Source: Eustoma russellianum | Lineage: Eukaryota; Streptophyta; Magnoliopsida; Gentianales; Gentianaceae | DNA length: 64,000 nucleotides | Direction of reading: 5' to 3' | Assembly: GCA_036186865.1 (NCBI GenBank) | Contig: AP025054.1 | Location: 25,425,424 to 25,489,423, forward strand | In this document: piece by piece, positions 30,656 to 43,145 of the stretch | Position numbering within the stretch: position 1 is the first letter of the stretch | Layout: each line of letters opens with the position of its first letter | The notes under the pieces: generated by a model | Seen by the model: the letters and a program-made list of their open reading frames with translations, nothing else | Database searches by the model: none | What the model was told of the DNA's origin: nothing | Position numbers and translations under genes: made by a program

Positions 30656-32730
30656 TAATGTGTCTTGGAAGTTTCTACAACTTACCATAGAGGGCAAAAT
30701 TGGTATTTTGAGTTTTGTAGGAACATAACATGATGAAAATGTTTCAAGGACACATTCATATCATACTTATCATCACAAAGGTGTTATCATATCTATTTCT
30801 GACCATCCGGGTCATTTCTGGAATTTTCTCTCACCAGGGGTATTTTGGTCATTTTACCCATGAGGGCAGTTTTGATATCTTTACTCAAGGAATCACTTGG
30901 GTATATTATTATCTTCATTCTGGATTTGAATTTTATTTATCTTGAAGTTTATGTGGTGGTTTTCTATTATTTCTCTCAAATGATGATATTATCGACAGTA
31001 GCAGGATATGTGACAAGTTGTGATGTCACATTCTATTTTTTTCTTGAAAACCTTCTTTTGTATTTTATCAGAGGATATTAATCATCATTTTACAGAGAAT
31101 ATAAAGGTGTTAAAGGTATGAAAATGGTCACAACATCCAAGAAGAAAAGTGAGAATTTTGGTGTTATATGTTGGCATAATCTCGTCAACTATTATTTGTT
31201 GATTTCTCTTTCAAAAATCTGAGTTGATATACATATATGTGTGTTGAAAAAGGTGTATATTCAGGTGAATATGATGGTGTACTCATTTTATGGTTTGGTG
31301 ACACGTGGACCAACCAAAAAGAAGCTAAATTTGCCAACTAGGAAAATTCAAAAACGGGCAACGGCTACTATGAAGGTTTTGGAACTGATCTTTGTGTTTG
31401 AATTCTTCAACTCTCACATGCCTATTCTTTTGGCAAAAAGTTGAGAGTATCATACTACATTATCTTCAACATTTTCAAGACTAAATGTAGTCTAAATTTC
31501 GCCAAGGTGGACCAATTGTGTTGCTTCATTTTGCCAAGTGTACAAGGTGTTTATGTGGACAACCAATGATGTGAAGACACTTAAGCATTGATGATGAAGA
31601 TAGTGACACATTGGAATTCTTATCTTCAAGAGCTAATTCATACTATAAATAGGAGACAAAGGTGAAGAAGAAGAACACACACTTGAAAGCAATAGTTGAA
31701 TCGTCTTGCTATCTTCTTCTCTCTATTCTTGTTTCATTCTTTGTAGCCAAGGTGTTCTTGTGATATTTGTTGTAGAGCTACAAGCCTCTTGTGTCTCATT
31801 GGTAAGATTGATTAGCCAAATTTATAAGGCTATATCAATAGGTGATAGATGTGTTGCAACCAAGAGTTGCATAGAGGTGTTCATCCAAGTCTTGAATAGG
31901 GGCGGTGTTTTAACCCAAGGATCAAGCTTGGTTCTTGTTGTAATTTGGTTCATACCATAGTGAAATCCAAGGAAAGGTATTCCTTGGGACTAGAGTAGGC
32001 CACATTGACCGAACTAGGATAAATCCTTGGTGTTCTTGTCTTCTTTACATTTTTCTGTTTTATGCCCGTTTTTCTCTGCAGTTTTCACTCAATTTCTCAC
32101 GTTTTGAAATAATAGCTAAGCACTTTCAAAATTAATGATTTTTGGTGGAGTTATACTTCAGACTGTTAGATTTCATTTGAAACAAGAATCACTTGATTTG
32201 AGCAAGGGAAAGTTAGTCTTTCAGTCATTGCAAGATAACTGCTTCAATCTGTCTGCAATCTGACCAGTTTTGAGAAAACTTGAATTCTGTTTTAACCAAG
32301 AATAGTTCAAGGTCATGGACTTTTAGAAATATGAACTAGACATCCTAAGTAGAATTTTGACATAAATATCAACCTTTTTGGTTGATTATTAAAAGAGAAA
32401 CACGTTTTCCAATTTCAGCAACATTCTGTCCAATTCTGTCCAGATTGACCATATGAATCTTTTTATTTGTTTGAACTGCCAAAAGATTTTATTTATATCT
32501 GATTTTTGGACAGAGTCTTGTCAAGACATCGAAGTTAAATTCTGAAAATTTTTATAATTTTTAGAGTTGTGTACTCTTATTTTTGAATTTTTCAAAAATG
32601 GGTTCTGAACTCTGAGGTAGTCTCAGATTCTATTTGCAAAGGGGATTTTAATCAAGGGTAGTAGTGTAATTTCTGCTAACCACTATTCACCCTCTATTAG
32701 TGGTGTTTATTGCAGGTGCACGGTCTAACA
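30655..32730 (+). repeat. S1 3' LTR, left end deleted
   Basis: Pairs with 21913-23996 and keeps the terminal CTAACA. The TATA box is conserved at 31644-31651. Its beginning was removed together with RNase H. The next base starts DupA. Confidence 0.85.
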
Positions 32731-33049
32731 AACAATACTCACACAACATTTCTTTTAACACCCTTTTGGTTCTCATGGTTGTATTCGTTTTGGCAATGAA
32801 CAACTTGGTTTCAGAAAGTGTTTTTTTAGAGAAATCTTGTCTCACCGAGTTTTCATAGAAGTGGCCCCACTTCACACTTACATAGGTGATTCCTACCAAG
32901 AGCATTCTGCCATACCCCACTTGATGTAAAAAAAATTAGGACATCATTAAAAGCTTTAGCTCACCTTAAATATTCTCTGCAGACAGCATTTTTATGTAAC
33001 TGAATGAGCAAGTGCTATACTAAAACTTCATAACTTAGTTGTCCTATTG

Positions 33050-34560
33050 AACCAAGATTCTGGGATCTCAAGTCAACAATGTTGGGTTACCATACTTATT
33101 AACACTGGCCTACCGACGAGAATGTTATAGGCTGACCTCTCATTTACTACCACGAAATCCACCTACAAATGACGATACTTTGGGTGTTTACCAAAGGTGA
33201 CAAAAAATATGACCAGACCTGCTGGCTACACTGATGCACCGAAAAACCTAAAGAACGGAGTTGACATCAGGTAGAGCTGACTGCCTTACAGTCTAAGCTA
33301 TTGGTAAATGCTGCAGTACATTATATTGGTTGCGCTGTTTATGTTAACATACACTTGATACACCACAATGTTGTTGCGTGCAAGATTAATTAGGAGGCCA
33401 ATTACCAAGCTATGTCATACCCTACAAGAAAAGGATCATTTGGTCGATAGGGGCTTCTTGGAAGACGAATAGTTTGAAGTTCAAATAATATAGATCATGA
33501 CATTACCATGAGGCTAACCTACACCAATAGGCTCTTCATCCTCATAATCATCCTTTTTCGTCGGCGTGGCTCATATCTTTGGCACTTGCCTTGAGGGGGA
33601 GGTCGATGAAAGTTTAGTCGACTGTGCATCCATGATCTTGAATCATGAGATTAGTGTAGATGACCTTGCTCAATGAGACATTCAATCACGCGCTCCAGCT
33701 GCCTGTAATTTTTGGTCATGGTCGATATCCCTATGAGATTTGCAATACAACTTTGAATCCCTTTCTGTCTCGGCGCTACAATCGTGGCAAGTCCGTTCTC
33801 AGTCCCTCCTTTTCCATGACAGCTAGGATCATTTTATTCCAGGCAAGTAGGGGCAAACCTTCCTGACCTCGACTTTCCAGATGATCAAACACACTAGGCT
33901 TATCCCTGGTATCCTTGCAAGCTTCCTTCATGGCCTTGCGTTGGCCTTCCTGGCGATAGTTCTGCTCAGTTTCTCTTCAATCTATTCGCTTCCTCCGCTC
34001 TAGCATATTGGTGCATTTTCTCTAGGCACTCTCTTAGAGACTTGGGATTCTCTTTGGCCAATTACGAGAAGGGGCAGCTTACTTTGAGGTTGTTGATGAA
34101 GGCCACAACCATGACTCCATCATTATTGTCCTTGACCTTCAGGGACTCATCGGTGAAGCATTATATAAATTTAAGAACAGACTAGTTTGGCTTCTGCCGT
34201 AGAATCATCAGAGGAGATGAGTTTTTAGTGAAAGGCTCAAAATACACAAATTGTGACTTGAACTTTTGAGTCAACTGTCAAAAAATAACTCCTGGAACCA
34301 TCTCCTTGCCTCCCTCTCAAATATATAGGGAAAGTCTTGCATCTCAGCGGGTCAAGAATGTTTTCCAGGATCATAGTAGTCTAAAACTGAAATAAATTGT
34401 CCGCGGGGTCAGAAATGCTGTCATAGGTGTCCATTTTTGGCACCTTGAAGTTGTCTGGAACCGCATGCTCCATGATCTCTTGGGAAAAGGGATCTCTTGC
34501 ATGGGCGCAGGTGTGCTCGTGCTGACTCTTAATCCCGGTTACCACAACTACAATTCGTTA
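33050..34560 (-). pseudogene. Gypsy gag and protease relic (DupA copy)
   Basis: Minus-strand fragments appear in gypsy order. Toward the right is gag, with pieces such as VPKMDTYDSISDPADN, LAKENPKSLRECLEKMHQYA and, near 33660-33720, TKNYRQLE-AIE-LIEQGHL, the segment after the gag zinc region. Further left, near 33060-33240, FVVVNERSAYNILVGRPVL matches the C-terminal part of gypsy protease. Stops and shifts are frequent. No RT follows; the element is cut at the DupA left edge. 32731-33050 is probably more of the same but I cannot assign it. Confidence 0.7.
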
Positions 34561-34831
34561 AGTGCATACATTGCTCATATTTGGAGTGACGAGATCTCAC
34601 CCTAAAAGGATTTTTGCCATGTGGCAAAGGCTCTGTATAAGTTTTTGTGCCCTTACCTCTAGCATCTGCCATGAACTCATTCCCTTTAGCCATTTGACTG
34701 TGACTTCGAATGCGCCCTAGTTTTCAGCAACATATCGCATTGCCTATTCTGTTACACCTTGAAAATTTTGAATTAGCCTTTTATTCGTTAATTTAAAACT
34801 AACGTAGCCTTGAGCGTAATGACCCTTGAAA

Positions 34832-34841
34832 TTTAATTAAT
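34832..34841. repeat. M2 target duplication, left copy
   Basis: TTTAATTAAT, repeated at 36229-36238. The empty site in DupB has one copy only (ATTTAATTAATGGTAG near 46900-46915). Confidence 0.92.
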
Positions 34842-35417
34842 GGGTTAATTGCACCTGGTATCCATTGTTTTCCACGAAGTTTTAAGTAGCATCCAATGTT
34901 TCATGAAACACACTTGGCATCCAGACTTATAGGGTTAATAGACACCTGGCATCCGGCAACCGGGAAATGACCTGTTGTAGGCGGTTTTTATGAAATTTCC
35001 TTTATTTTTCACTTTTTCCCCCAAATTTTTCCCAACCCTGGTTAATTTTATCTTCCTCCATTCCTTCCAACACATTCCTCTCCGCTTCTCTCATCCCCCA
35101 CTTCAATTTTTACTCCTCCTAATATTCTCCTCCTAATATTCTTCTTCATGACAGTCCTCCCATCTTCAATCGGAACCCCTCTTCACCTCCCAAGAACCCC
35201 TCATTTTGTTCATTCAAGAAAGCCCTTCAAGTTTTGCGTTAGATTTTCTTCTACAAGCCTTCAAGAAAAAACGAAAGAAAAATCGTCAGTTGAAGACAGT
35301 GAAGAGAGTGGGAAGTTATTGAAGAGTAGAAAGGGGGATTTGGTTCAGTTTCTGCCGCCTATAAAGGCGGCGAAGAGGGTGGTGCTAGTGAGGCATGGGC
35401 AGAGTACTTGGAATGAA

Positions 35418-35930
<513 letters not shown>

Positions 35931-36228
35931 AGTTGGAAAGGTGGGAAGTTTTTGATTTTGTTTAATGGGAAAATGAAGGTGGAAAGTTTTTGATTTTGTT
36001 TTTACTTTAATTTTGAAGGTAAAATAGTAAACTTTGGTTAAAGTCGGGTTAAAAGTATAGTTAAATCCGGTCAAAGGTCGATTTCAGCGGTCAACGGTCG
36101 ACCAGCAGGTCATCCGGATGCCAGGTGTCTATTAACCCTATAAGTCTGGATGCCAAGTGTGTTTCATGAAACATTGGATGCTACTTAAAACTTCGTGGAA
36201 AACAATGGATACCAGGTGCAATTAACTC

Positions 36229-36238
36229 TTTAATTAAT
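36229..36238. repeat. M2 target duplication, right copy
   Basis: TTTAATTAAT, identical to 34832-34841. Confidence 0.92.
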
Positions 36239-36493
36239 GGTAGTCTATGATTTATGTGCAAGTAGTTCCAAACTCGTTATTGGATATATTTGCTAGAAAT
36301 AAAGGATAAGTAAATAAAAAAATAAAACATAAAGTACAAAGTATAAAATATACAAAAGAAAAAAAGGAATGGATGTCATGGATGAGGAGGATAAAAAAAG
36401 AAAAAGAATATAAAAAGGGTAGTGAGAACGTGGATAGGGGAGAGGGGGATAACTGACCCCCCTCCCCAAAATTGAACTGGTGATGGTTTTAAA

Positions 36494-36662
36494 ATGGTAG
36501 GGGGATTAAGAGAGAAAGGTAAAGAAAATATTAAAAAAAAGAGAGAAGCGGAACGCATGAGAGAGGGCGGCGGCAGAAGGGAGAAAGAGAGAAAGAGAGA
36601 AGGAGAAGAGAAGAAAGAGAAGAGGAAAAATAGAGAACAAGAAAAGAAGGAAAGGGGGAAGC
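36494..36662 (+). repeat. Purine-rich tract in the solo LTR (DupA)
   Basis: About 170 bp are almost all A and G (AGAAAGAGAGAAAGAGAGAA and similar), with a short GGCGGCGGC interruption. Open frames on both strands reflect this bias. The DupB copy is at about 47179-47338. Confidence 0.75.
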
Positions 36663-39555
36663 CAGGTCTTTCAATATGCTCGCTAGTTCGTATATTTGTG
36701 TAAAGTGTCAGCAATCAGTTAGGTTTTCTTTTTTTCCCCTCCAAATTGGTACAATTCAAGCAATGCCTTAGTGATAGATTTATACGCTTTTGGTTGTTTT
36801 AATTGTTAAAACTTATAGCATGCGTGTTAATCTGTACAATGCATGCGTTTTTGAGACTGTTGACATGCGTATATTGACCTGAGGTCATTTGATTTGATAT
36901 CAGGGATGAATTTGATATCAAAATGGTACACTTTTTGCATGATTAGGACTTTTAAGCTTTGTTTTGGCCTTAGAATAGGTTCCTATAGACTGGAAATAGA
37001 CGGAAATATAGACTGGTGTCGAAAAAGGGCGCCTAAGGCGGTAAATGCGCCTCACGTGCTGCTGGAAGGGCCGCGCATGAGTATGCACGCGCCCCCTGGT
37101 GCCACTATGTAATTAATAAAAAAAATTCGTACCGGGCCGGACCAAGCGCAAGCAGGCCGGACCCTTAGCAGCCGGCGGTGCACAGGCCTGGCCCATTTAA
37201 TTAAAATATATATATATAAAAAACCTGGGTTGAGCCGACCGTGGGCGAGGTCGAATGGCCAACGGACCAAGCTCCAGCTAGCCGGCCCAAATCTACTCGA
37301 TTTATAAAAAATAAAAAAATAAATTCGTTGCAGGCTAGCCCACGGCGGGCTGGGCTTTGGTGCCATGGTCCAGCCCAAAGGTAAATTTGATTTTTAAATA
37401 TAATTTTTGAATTTCATGAATTTTCATTAATGTTATTTAATTAATTTAAAAACTAATAATTAGGAAAAATGGAAAATAGCATAAAATTATAGATGAATTC
37501 TAGAAATTATAAAATGTTGAAATTGAATTATTTTAATTAAATTTTTGTAATTTTGATAATTTGTTTAATTCAGATAATCAGGTAATAAATAGAATTAAAC
37601 TGGGGAAACATGAGGAAACATATAGAAATAGCCCAATAATTATACACAAGCCGTGGAAAAATGGGTTGGATGCCAAAAAACATTTAGTCATTACTCGGAA
37701 AATAAATGGACCTAGAAATGAGCGTCGGAGGATGGTGAGGATGGGCCGAAAGGCCTCAGGCGATGATGTTTTGCATTCATGGCACGTGCATTGCATTTAT
37801 GGTGGGTCGTGACATATGGGTCACAGACACTCAGTATGTTGTACGGTGATGGGGGGCCACGTACACTCAGTATGGTAACCACTCCGTAGGACCCGGGATC
37901 ATGCATTCACGATAGAGATATCGACATCCTGCATGACATGACTTCGTCGCGTGTGACATGCATAGATGGACATGCATCATGATGTTGTGCATTCTTTACC
38001 TGGAGTGAATTACTTTTCTGGATTCTTTCCTATGCTTATGTTATCTCATGTTTTATGTGCTATGTGTTATATCATTTCGGTATGCGCGTCTTGTATTAGT
38101 TGAGGTAGGTGTCTGCTGCGTGATTTTCTGTCACTCACCCCTACTCCCCTCTAGGTGAGCATGATGACAACTACGACTATGTCTTTGTTGAGTGCGGGGC
38201 TGAACTGTGGAGTGGGCAGACTGATGGTCACACATAGGATATGAGAAGACCCTGCGACTGTCTATCTTTATCTTCATTGGGATCTCATCAGACCTTACAT
38301 TGTTTAGATTTTTCAGACTGTATATGCCAGTACTTATTGTTATTTCCAGAAGTTGGTTCATTGTTGTACTGAGGATTTGTTTTATCATGAACTTGATGTT
38401 TTTGTGTTTCGTTTCCGCGAAAAAAATTTCTACGTCTTTTCAGACATGTAGGAAGCTGATTCGACGCCTTGTATTGTCCTTAGCGAGATACGACGGGTGC
38501 ATTGTTCCCGATGTTAGGGCTCGGGAGCAGGGAGCTACATATTCATGCTCTCTTTGAGTCATTCCTTGAATATTGGTTGTGTGTCATGACTGTCCATCGA
38601 AGATCTGCTCTGATGGGTGGTTAGGACAACCTCTTTTTTTCTGCAATGGTTAGAAGATTTTTCATCTTTTTATTTAGTTTTTTCATCCATGTATGCAGGG
38701 TGGCATATGAGTTTTTACAAAGAAAAGAGTTGAATTGAGGCCTGCTTGGCCCTCCTTGTAATGCCAGATGGTGAAGTCAAATCTTCAACTAGAACAGAGA
38801 AGATCCAAGAAAGGCAAATGCTGTCAAAGTCTTGCACAGATTTAGGTTGCTGTCAGAACTAATGTTTACAAAAAATCTACACAATTTAAACAACATTAGA
38901 GGTCTTGGAGCTATTGCTATAGGGAAAACTCTCTGACGCTCAAGTCAGTTGTGGGTCTAATCATACTTATACATTGGAAAAGTGGAGAAACTGGCCTCAT
39001 TTGTTGTTTGTGGCTGTGTTGTTTTGTAATGGATCTTCCATGCCCCTTTCGTTGGACGATCTGTCTTTATACGGACTTAGTAGTCAGTGCATGTTGAGGA
39101 TCTACGGGAGTGTGCCTTATGTTCTGTCCCACTTGCACGTTGCATCTGTATGATCGCAATGTGGTGCCATTTGTTGTGTTGTATGATGTAGTTGCATGCA
39201 CACTGACATCTGTCTGGTGAGTGTTCTCTTAGCCGAGCAGAGGCCATGAACTTCATATGCTGTGTTATTAGCTGACCAGATAGAGTCTTTCCTTTTTCTA
39301 TAGTCGAGGCGGGTATCAAAGTCGAGGCGAAGCCTTTTCTCGAGACCACTAACTTAAGATTGCCATGATTATTCTTAAACTTGTTTTGTTGGTACATGCC
39401 TAAGATCTCAGTCAACATTGAGAAGATGTACTGCACTTTCTGGACCGAGCTGACTTGACTATAATTAGGTTCACCTGTCTGAGTTTAACCTTATATTTCA
39501 CTGGAAGGATTTGTTAATTATCTGGGTTGCTACACTTATCTTTTTTTGAGGTGTT

Positions 39556-39701
39556 GGGTTTTGGCCTCAACACTTGATGAATAGGAAAATTCCATTGCAG
39601 TTCGAGAATCACACGGATGAAAAATCGCGGGTTTTGGCCTCAACACTTGATAAATAGGAAAATTCCATTGTAGTTCGAGAATCACACGGATGAAAAATCG
39701 C
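39556..39701 (+). repeat. 73-bp tandem duplication (DupA)
   Basis: Two head-to-tail copies begin GGGTTTTGGCCTCAACACTT and end ATGAAAAATCGC. Differences are minimal. The same pair is at 50241-50386 in DupB, so it predates the segmental duplication. Confidence 0.88.
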
Positions 39702-39754
39702 TAAAAAGATGCTTCTGCCTTTTTATTTTTTTTGATGCAAGAAGTTTAGCATTA

Positions 39755-40075
39755 GAAATGTGCGAGTATATGTATATAAAAGCATATGTGTGTGTATATA
39801 CGTTTGCTCATATACACACACATACAATACACATATGTGAGTAGTGTGTATAATGATGAAAACAGTTGAACAAAGAAATATTTAAGACAACCATGTTCCT
39901 TTATTATTATTTTCTAATTTATTGATACAAATATACACATATATGCATATGTCTGTGTGTGTATATGTTGGCACATACACACATACACATGTGAGTGCAG
40001 TGTGTATAATGATGAAAACAGTTGAACAAAGACATATTTAAGACAATCATGTTCCTTTATTATAATTATTTTTAA
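39755..40075 (+). repeat. Diverged tandem duplication with AC/TG-rich microsatellite (DupA)
   Basis: The phrase GTGTGTATAATGATGAAAAC followed by AGTTGAACAAAGA, ATTTAAGACAA and CATGTTCCTTTATTA occurs twice about 165 bp apart, each time after a TATGTGTGTGTATA/CACACATAC tract that can fold on itself. The DupB copy is at about 50440-50760. Confidence 0.75.
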
Positions 40076-41049
40076 ATTTATTAGCAAAACCAATTACTTC
40101 ACTTTAATTGTAATCCTCTCACGAAATCCAATGAACATCAGACGGGCCCTGGCATGAGGTCCAACTTTAGAAAAGGCTCCAAACGGATCCAGACAGGCAC
40201 TAACACTTCCGACACTGATGAAAGTTGATAGTCATAATTGATGACAGCTGACATGGTGAAAGATATACTACAGAAACATGGTACATTATGACGTGGCAAT
40301 TTGGAATGTTATGGTAATTTATATTCGTCCCTCACGAACCGAACAGTTTGTAAACTGTTTAAGTTTGGTTCGTATTTAGTTAGTATTTGTTCGGTGATTG
40401 TTTGTAAACAAGCTGAATGTAAACAGCTGTTTGGGTTCGTTTGTTATGATGTTATCGAGCCAAATTCAAACTAACTTTAAAGTTTGTTTAGTTAAATGAA
40501 TCGAGCCAAACTTTTTATTTAGCTAAACAAATCTAACTTTGAAAAATTAATATTGGGTTTCGTTCGGTTATTTACCAACCATTGCGAAAGAAATATACAA
40601 TGTATACATGGACCATAACCATTATACTGAACAATCTCCACACTCTTGCAATGATTTTCTTTTAGTATCTTATTACATAACTAATTATCCTTTGTTGCTA
40701 CAACAACATAAAATCTCTCTTATATAACAATTGCATTCCCATATTTCTAAAAATAGATTCTGCTGGGAAGCTGCTGATTGCGGCATCAGGGAGTTGCTCG
40801 CTATTCTCGCTGGTCCGCTCTACGTACTGTATCTTGGGTGTATATCCTGCGGTGAGTTGTGAGAGTTTTTATAAATCTTTGGTGCTGCGGCTTGAGCCGA
40901 CGTATGATGATGTGACTATTCTCCTTTGGGGTCCTGCGAAGTTTAGCCTTTGGTACAGGAGAAATTGTAACATTCCTGCCCATCTTTTAGCCTTTGATTT
41001 GCTGTTGGTGAGGTGACATGAGGGGATGAGATCACCTCACCTCACGAAT

Positions 41050-41149
41050 CACCGTGCGACATGTGGCAGCAGAGATGGATGTTGAGCCTAGATGAGGGTG
41101 ACCGTATCTAGCCTCACCATCCACCCCTGCTGTCACGTGTTGCGTGGTG
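41050..41149. repeat. Foldback with 44-bp arms (DupA)
   Basis: 41050-41093 (CACCGTGCGACATGTGGCAG...) and 41106-41149 (...CACGTGTTGCGTGGTG) are inverted copies with a loop of 12 bases and seven mismatches, some of which are G-U pairs in RNA. Weaker pairing continues outward (CACCTCACG against CATGAGGTG). It resembles a MITE remnant or a small-RNA-type hairpin. The DupB copy at 51735-51834 pairs one base better. Confidence 0.7.
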
Positions 41150-41640
41150 ACGCATGAGGTGGGGAATTTGGGATGAGAGTATCCTAACCCGACATGAGGT
41201 GTGTCCCCGCCAGCACATTTTTTGTTGGCTATTTTGACTGATTATCTTCATGGGAAAGGAGATGCCAGCTGCTGTCGTTCCCGCGTTAATGCAAAACTCG
41301 AGGTCAAATCCGCAAGTGGAGAAAAGAAAAAAGTGCAAAAGAAAGTGAAAAATGACTAAAATGAAAAATGCTTCATGCAAGCGAAAGCTTCTTTTGGGTT
41401 AGGGCCCTTAATACTCATGAAAAACATGGGACGTTGAAAATTATTAATGCTTGCCCCCCTTTTTGCATCTTCTTCTCCTTTAATCGGCTTTAAGACTCAC
41501 CTTGGTATCTTAGAGTCAAAGTTATTTGACATGATGAAGTTGCATGTCGCCTCAAGCACAACTTAACTATTTGGCTTCAACTACATGCTCAAGCCGGTTC
41601 GGCCTATGGTACCCAGAATGTTCCCTCAACGTCTACTTTG

Positions 41641-43083
41641 TGTTAGAACAAGTTAAGTTTTGATGATTTGCACAAATTGGTACTTCGAACGACAGATTAG
41701 GCGCCTCATGTGATGTGGTTGGAAGTTAGTATACTTCGAACGCTTACATTAGGCGCTTCATATGCCTTGGTGAAATCCAGTACAATTCGAACGCCTACAT
41801 TAGGCGCTTCATGTGAAGTATCTGGACGCCCAAACACTTCGAACGCCTACATTAGGCGCTTCATGTGTTTTGGAAAAAGGCAGTACACTTTGAACGTCTA
41901 TATTAGGCGCTTCAAGTGTGCCACTAAGTCAAAAGTACTTTTTCCCCCAAAAGGGCACGTATATCAAGCTATCTTCTGATGAAAAGTCAGAACTACTTCG
42001 AATAAGCATGAAGGATTAGATTAGGCGCTTCATGTGACTTCGAACGCCTTGAGCTGCGCACATAAGGCGCTTTATGTGACTTCGAACGCCTGTTCTTTTT
42101 ACATAAAGCGCTCCATGTCACTTTGAATGCTTGGTTAATAAACACATTAGGTGCTTCATGTGACTAACGTTACAAAAGTCTTATGCTTTACTTTCTAACA
42201 TCATTTGACTATTTGTACCCTCCTCTTTTAGTGATTTTTTCACAGGGTCTTTCTCTGCCTTGAAGAAATCAGCTTTCCTCTTCTAGCTTTTATTTTGAAG
42301 TTTCTCCAAGAATGTGCTACAAGCCAAGAAGAGATCTCAAATGAAGAGGACATACCATCACAAGATGGCAAAGCCCATTATTGGCTCGGCAGAGGGTTTC
42401 AAACGGGAAGTTTTTTGAAGAATGATAAAACAAGGGTTCTTCCATTTTCTTCAACAACTTTCTACATTTTAAATCTCTCAAGTTTTCTCTCAAAGCTCAA
42501 GCTCTCAAGATAGTTGTAAACTTTGTATATTTTTACTTTATTGTTGAGAGTGATTATTGTAAGAAGAAGAAGAGTCTTCTTCTTGGTGAGTAAAGATTGT
42601 GAGAGATGAAGTAGATTGTTGGTCAAGGAGCAAGAGTGCTTCTTGTTTGAGATTTCTAGACCTTGGAGGGTTAGTTAATAGTGTTGTGGTGCACTATACT
42701 CCCTACAAGATTTCTTCGAGGGCAAAGAAGATCTTTGGAGGCTAGACTTCAAGTGGTTAGAATTCTTGGTTGTGGTCTAGGGGTGTGGCCTAGTTTTCCA
42801 TCTTGTTGGATTTTGTTTGTGATTGTTGTTTCCCCCATAGAAATAACAATCCCCATTTCAAAATCCTTCTTGTGAAAAATCAAGAAGGTAGAGGAGTAGA
42901 GTCATTTGACTTGAACCTCTATATATCTCTGCGTTCTTTACGTTTCCGCAAAGTTTCATTCATTTCAAAGAACACAACCAAGTATTGGTTGCACTCAAAA
43001 ACGAAAAATATCCAAGAAAATATCCATACTTGGTGAACACACTATTCAACCCCCCCTTCTAGTGTGTTCCAAGGGACCTAACA
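41641..43083 (+). repeat. S2 5' LTR (DupA copy)
   Basis: 1443 bp with ends TGTTAG...CTAACA. It carries a cluster of TTCGAA...AGGCGCTTC motifs (41682-42162) near its left end. The tRNA-Met primer site TTGGTATCAGAGC follows at 43085-43097. The flank to the left is the same as in DupB, so S2 inserted before the duplication. Confidence 0.9.
41682..42162 (+). repeat. TTCGAA/AGGCGC motif cluster in S2 LTR (DupA)
   Basis: Nine copies of a unit of the form acTTCGAAcGCCtacatTAGGCGCTTCATGTG. The best ones form the hairpin CGCCTA-CAT-TAGGCG, extended by GAA/TTC across a bulged C. In this copy the ninth unit is altered (GGTGCTTC). Confidence 0.85.
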
Positions 43084-43145
43084 ATTGGTATCAGAGCGAA
43101 ATCTTGATTATTTGAGTTCAAATAGAAAGATTTGATCTTAGGAGT

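Larger units (their letters stand above)
21913..32730 (+). mobile_element. S1: decayed Sirevirus-type Ty1/copia element
   Basis: Two direct copies of about 2.08 kb (21913-23996 and 30655-32730) flank a gag-pol region with a tRNA-Met primer site. Gag, protease, integrase, RT and the first part of RNase H are present in copia order and close to those of Sirevirus elements. Most of RNase H and anything after it are deleted, so the 3' LTR is fused to RNase H. The true left edge of the 5' LTR is uncertain and may lie between 21256 and 21913. Pack-MULE M1 interrupts the pre-integrase region. Confidence 0.85.
38545..41640. other. Unrecognised DNA between solo LTR and S2 (DupA)
   Basis: About 3.1 kb with no identifiable gene. 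A minus-strand frame at 39077-39436 has no motif I know, and its DupB counterpart (49637-50120) is frameshifted. A 60-codon frame on each strand near 40801-41016 is unchanged in DupB but unrecognised. Structures within it are listed separately: a 73-bp tandem repeat, an AC/TG-rich duplicated tract and a foldback. Confidence 0.5.

Noticed and set aside
36376..36714. Ser/Phe/Leu-rich minus frame and Arg/Glu/Lys-rich plus frame in the solo LTR
   Set aside because: Composition artefact of the purine-rich tract.
39077..39436. 119-codon minus frame in DupA as a host gene
   Set aside because: No recognisable motif, and the DupB counterpart is frameshifted and split; evidence is too thin to call a gene.
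40320..40560. GTTTGTAAAC/GGTTCGT-rich stretch as a regulatory array
   Set aside because: Resembles a common low-information plant repeat; no clear unit or boundary.
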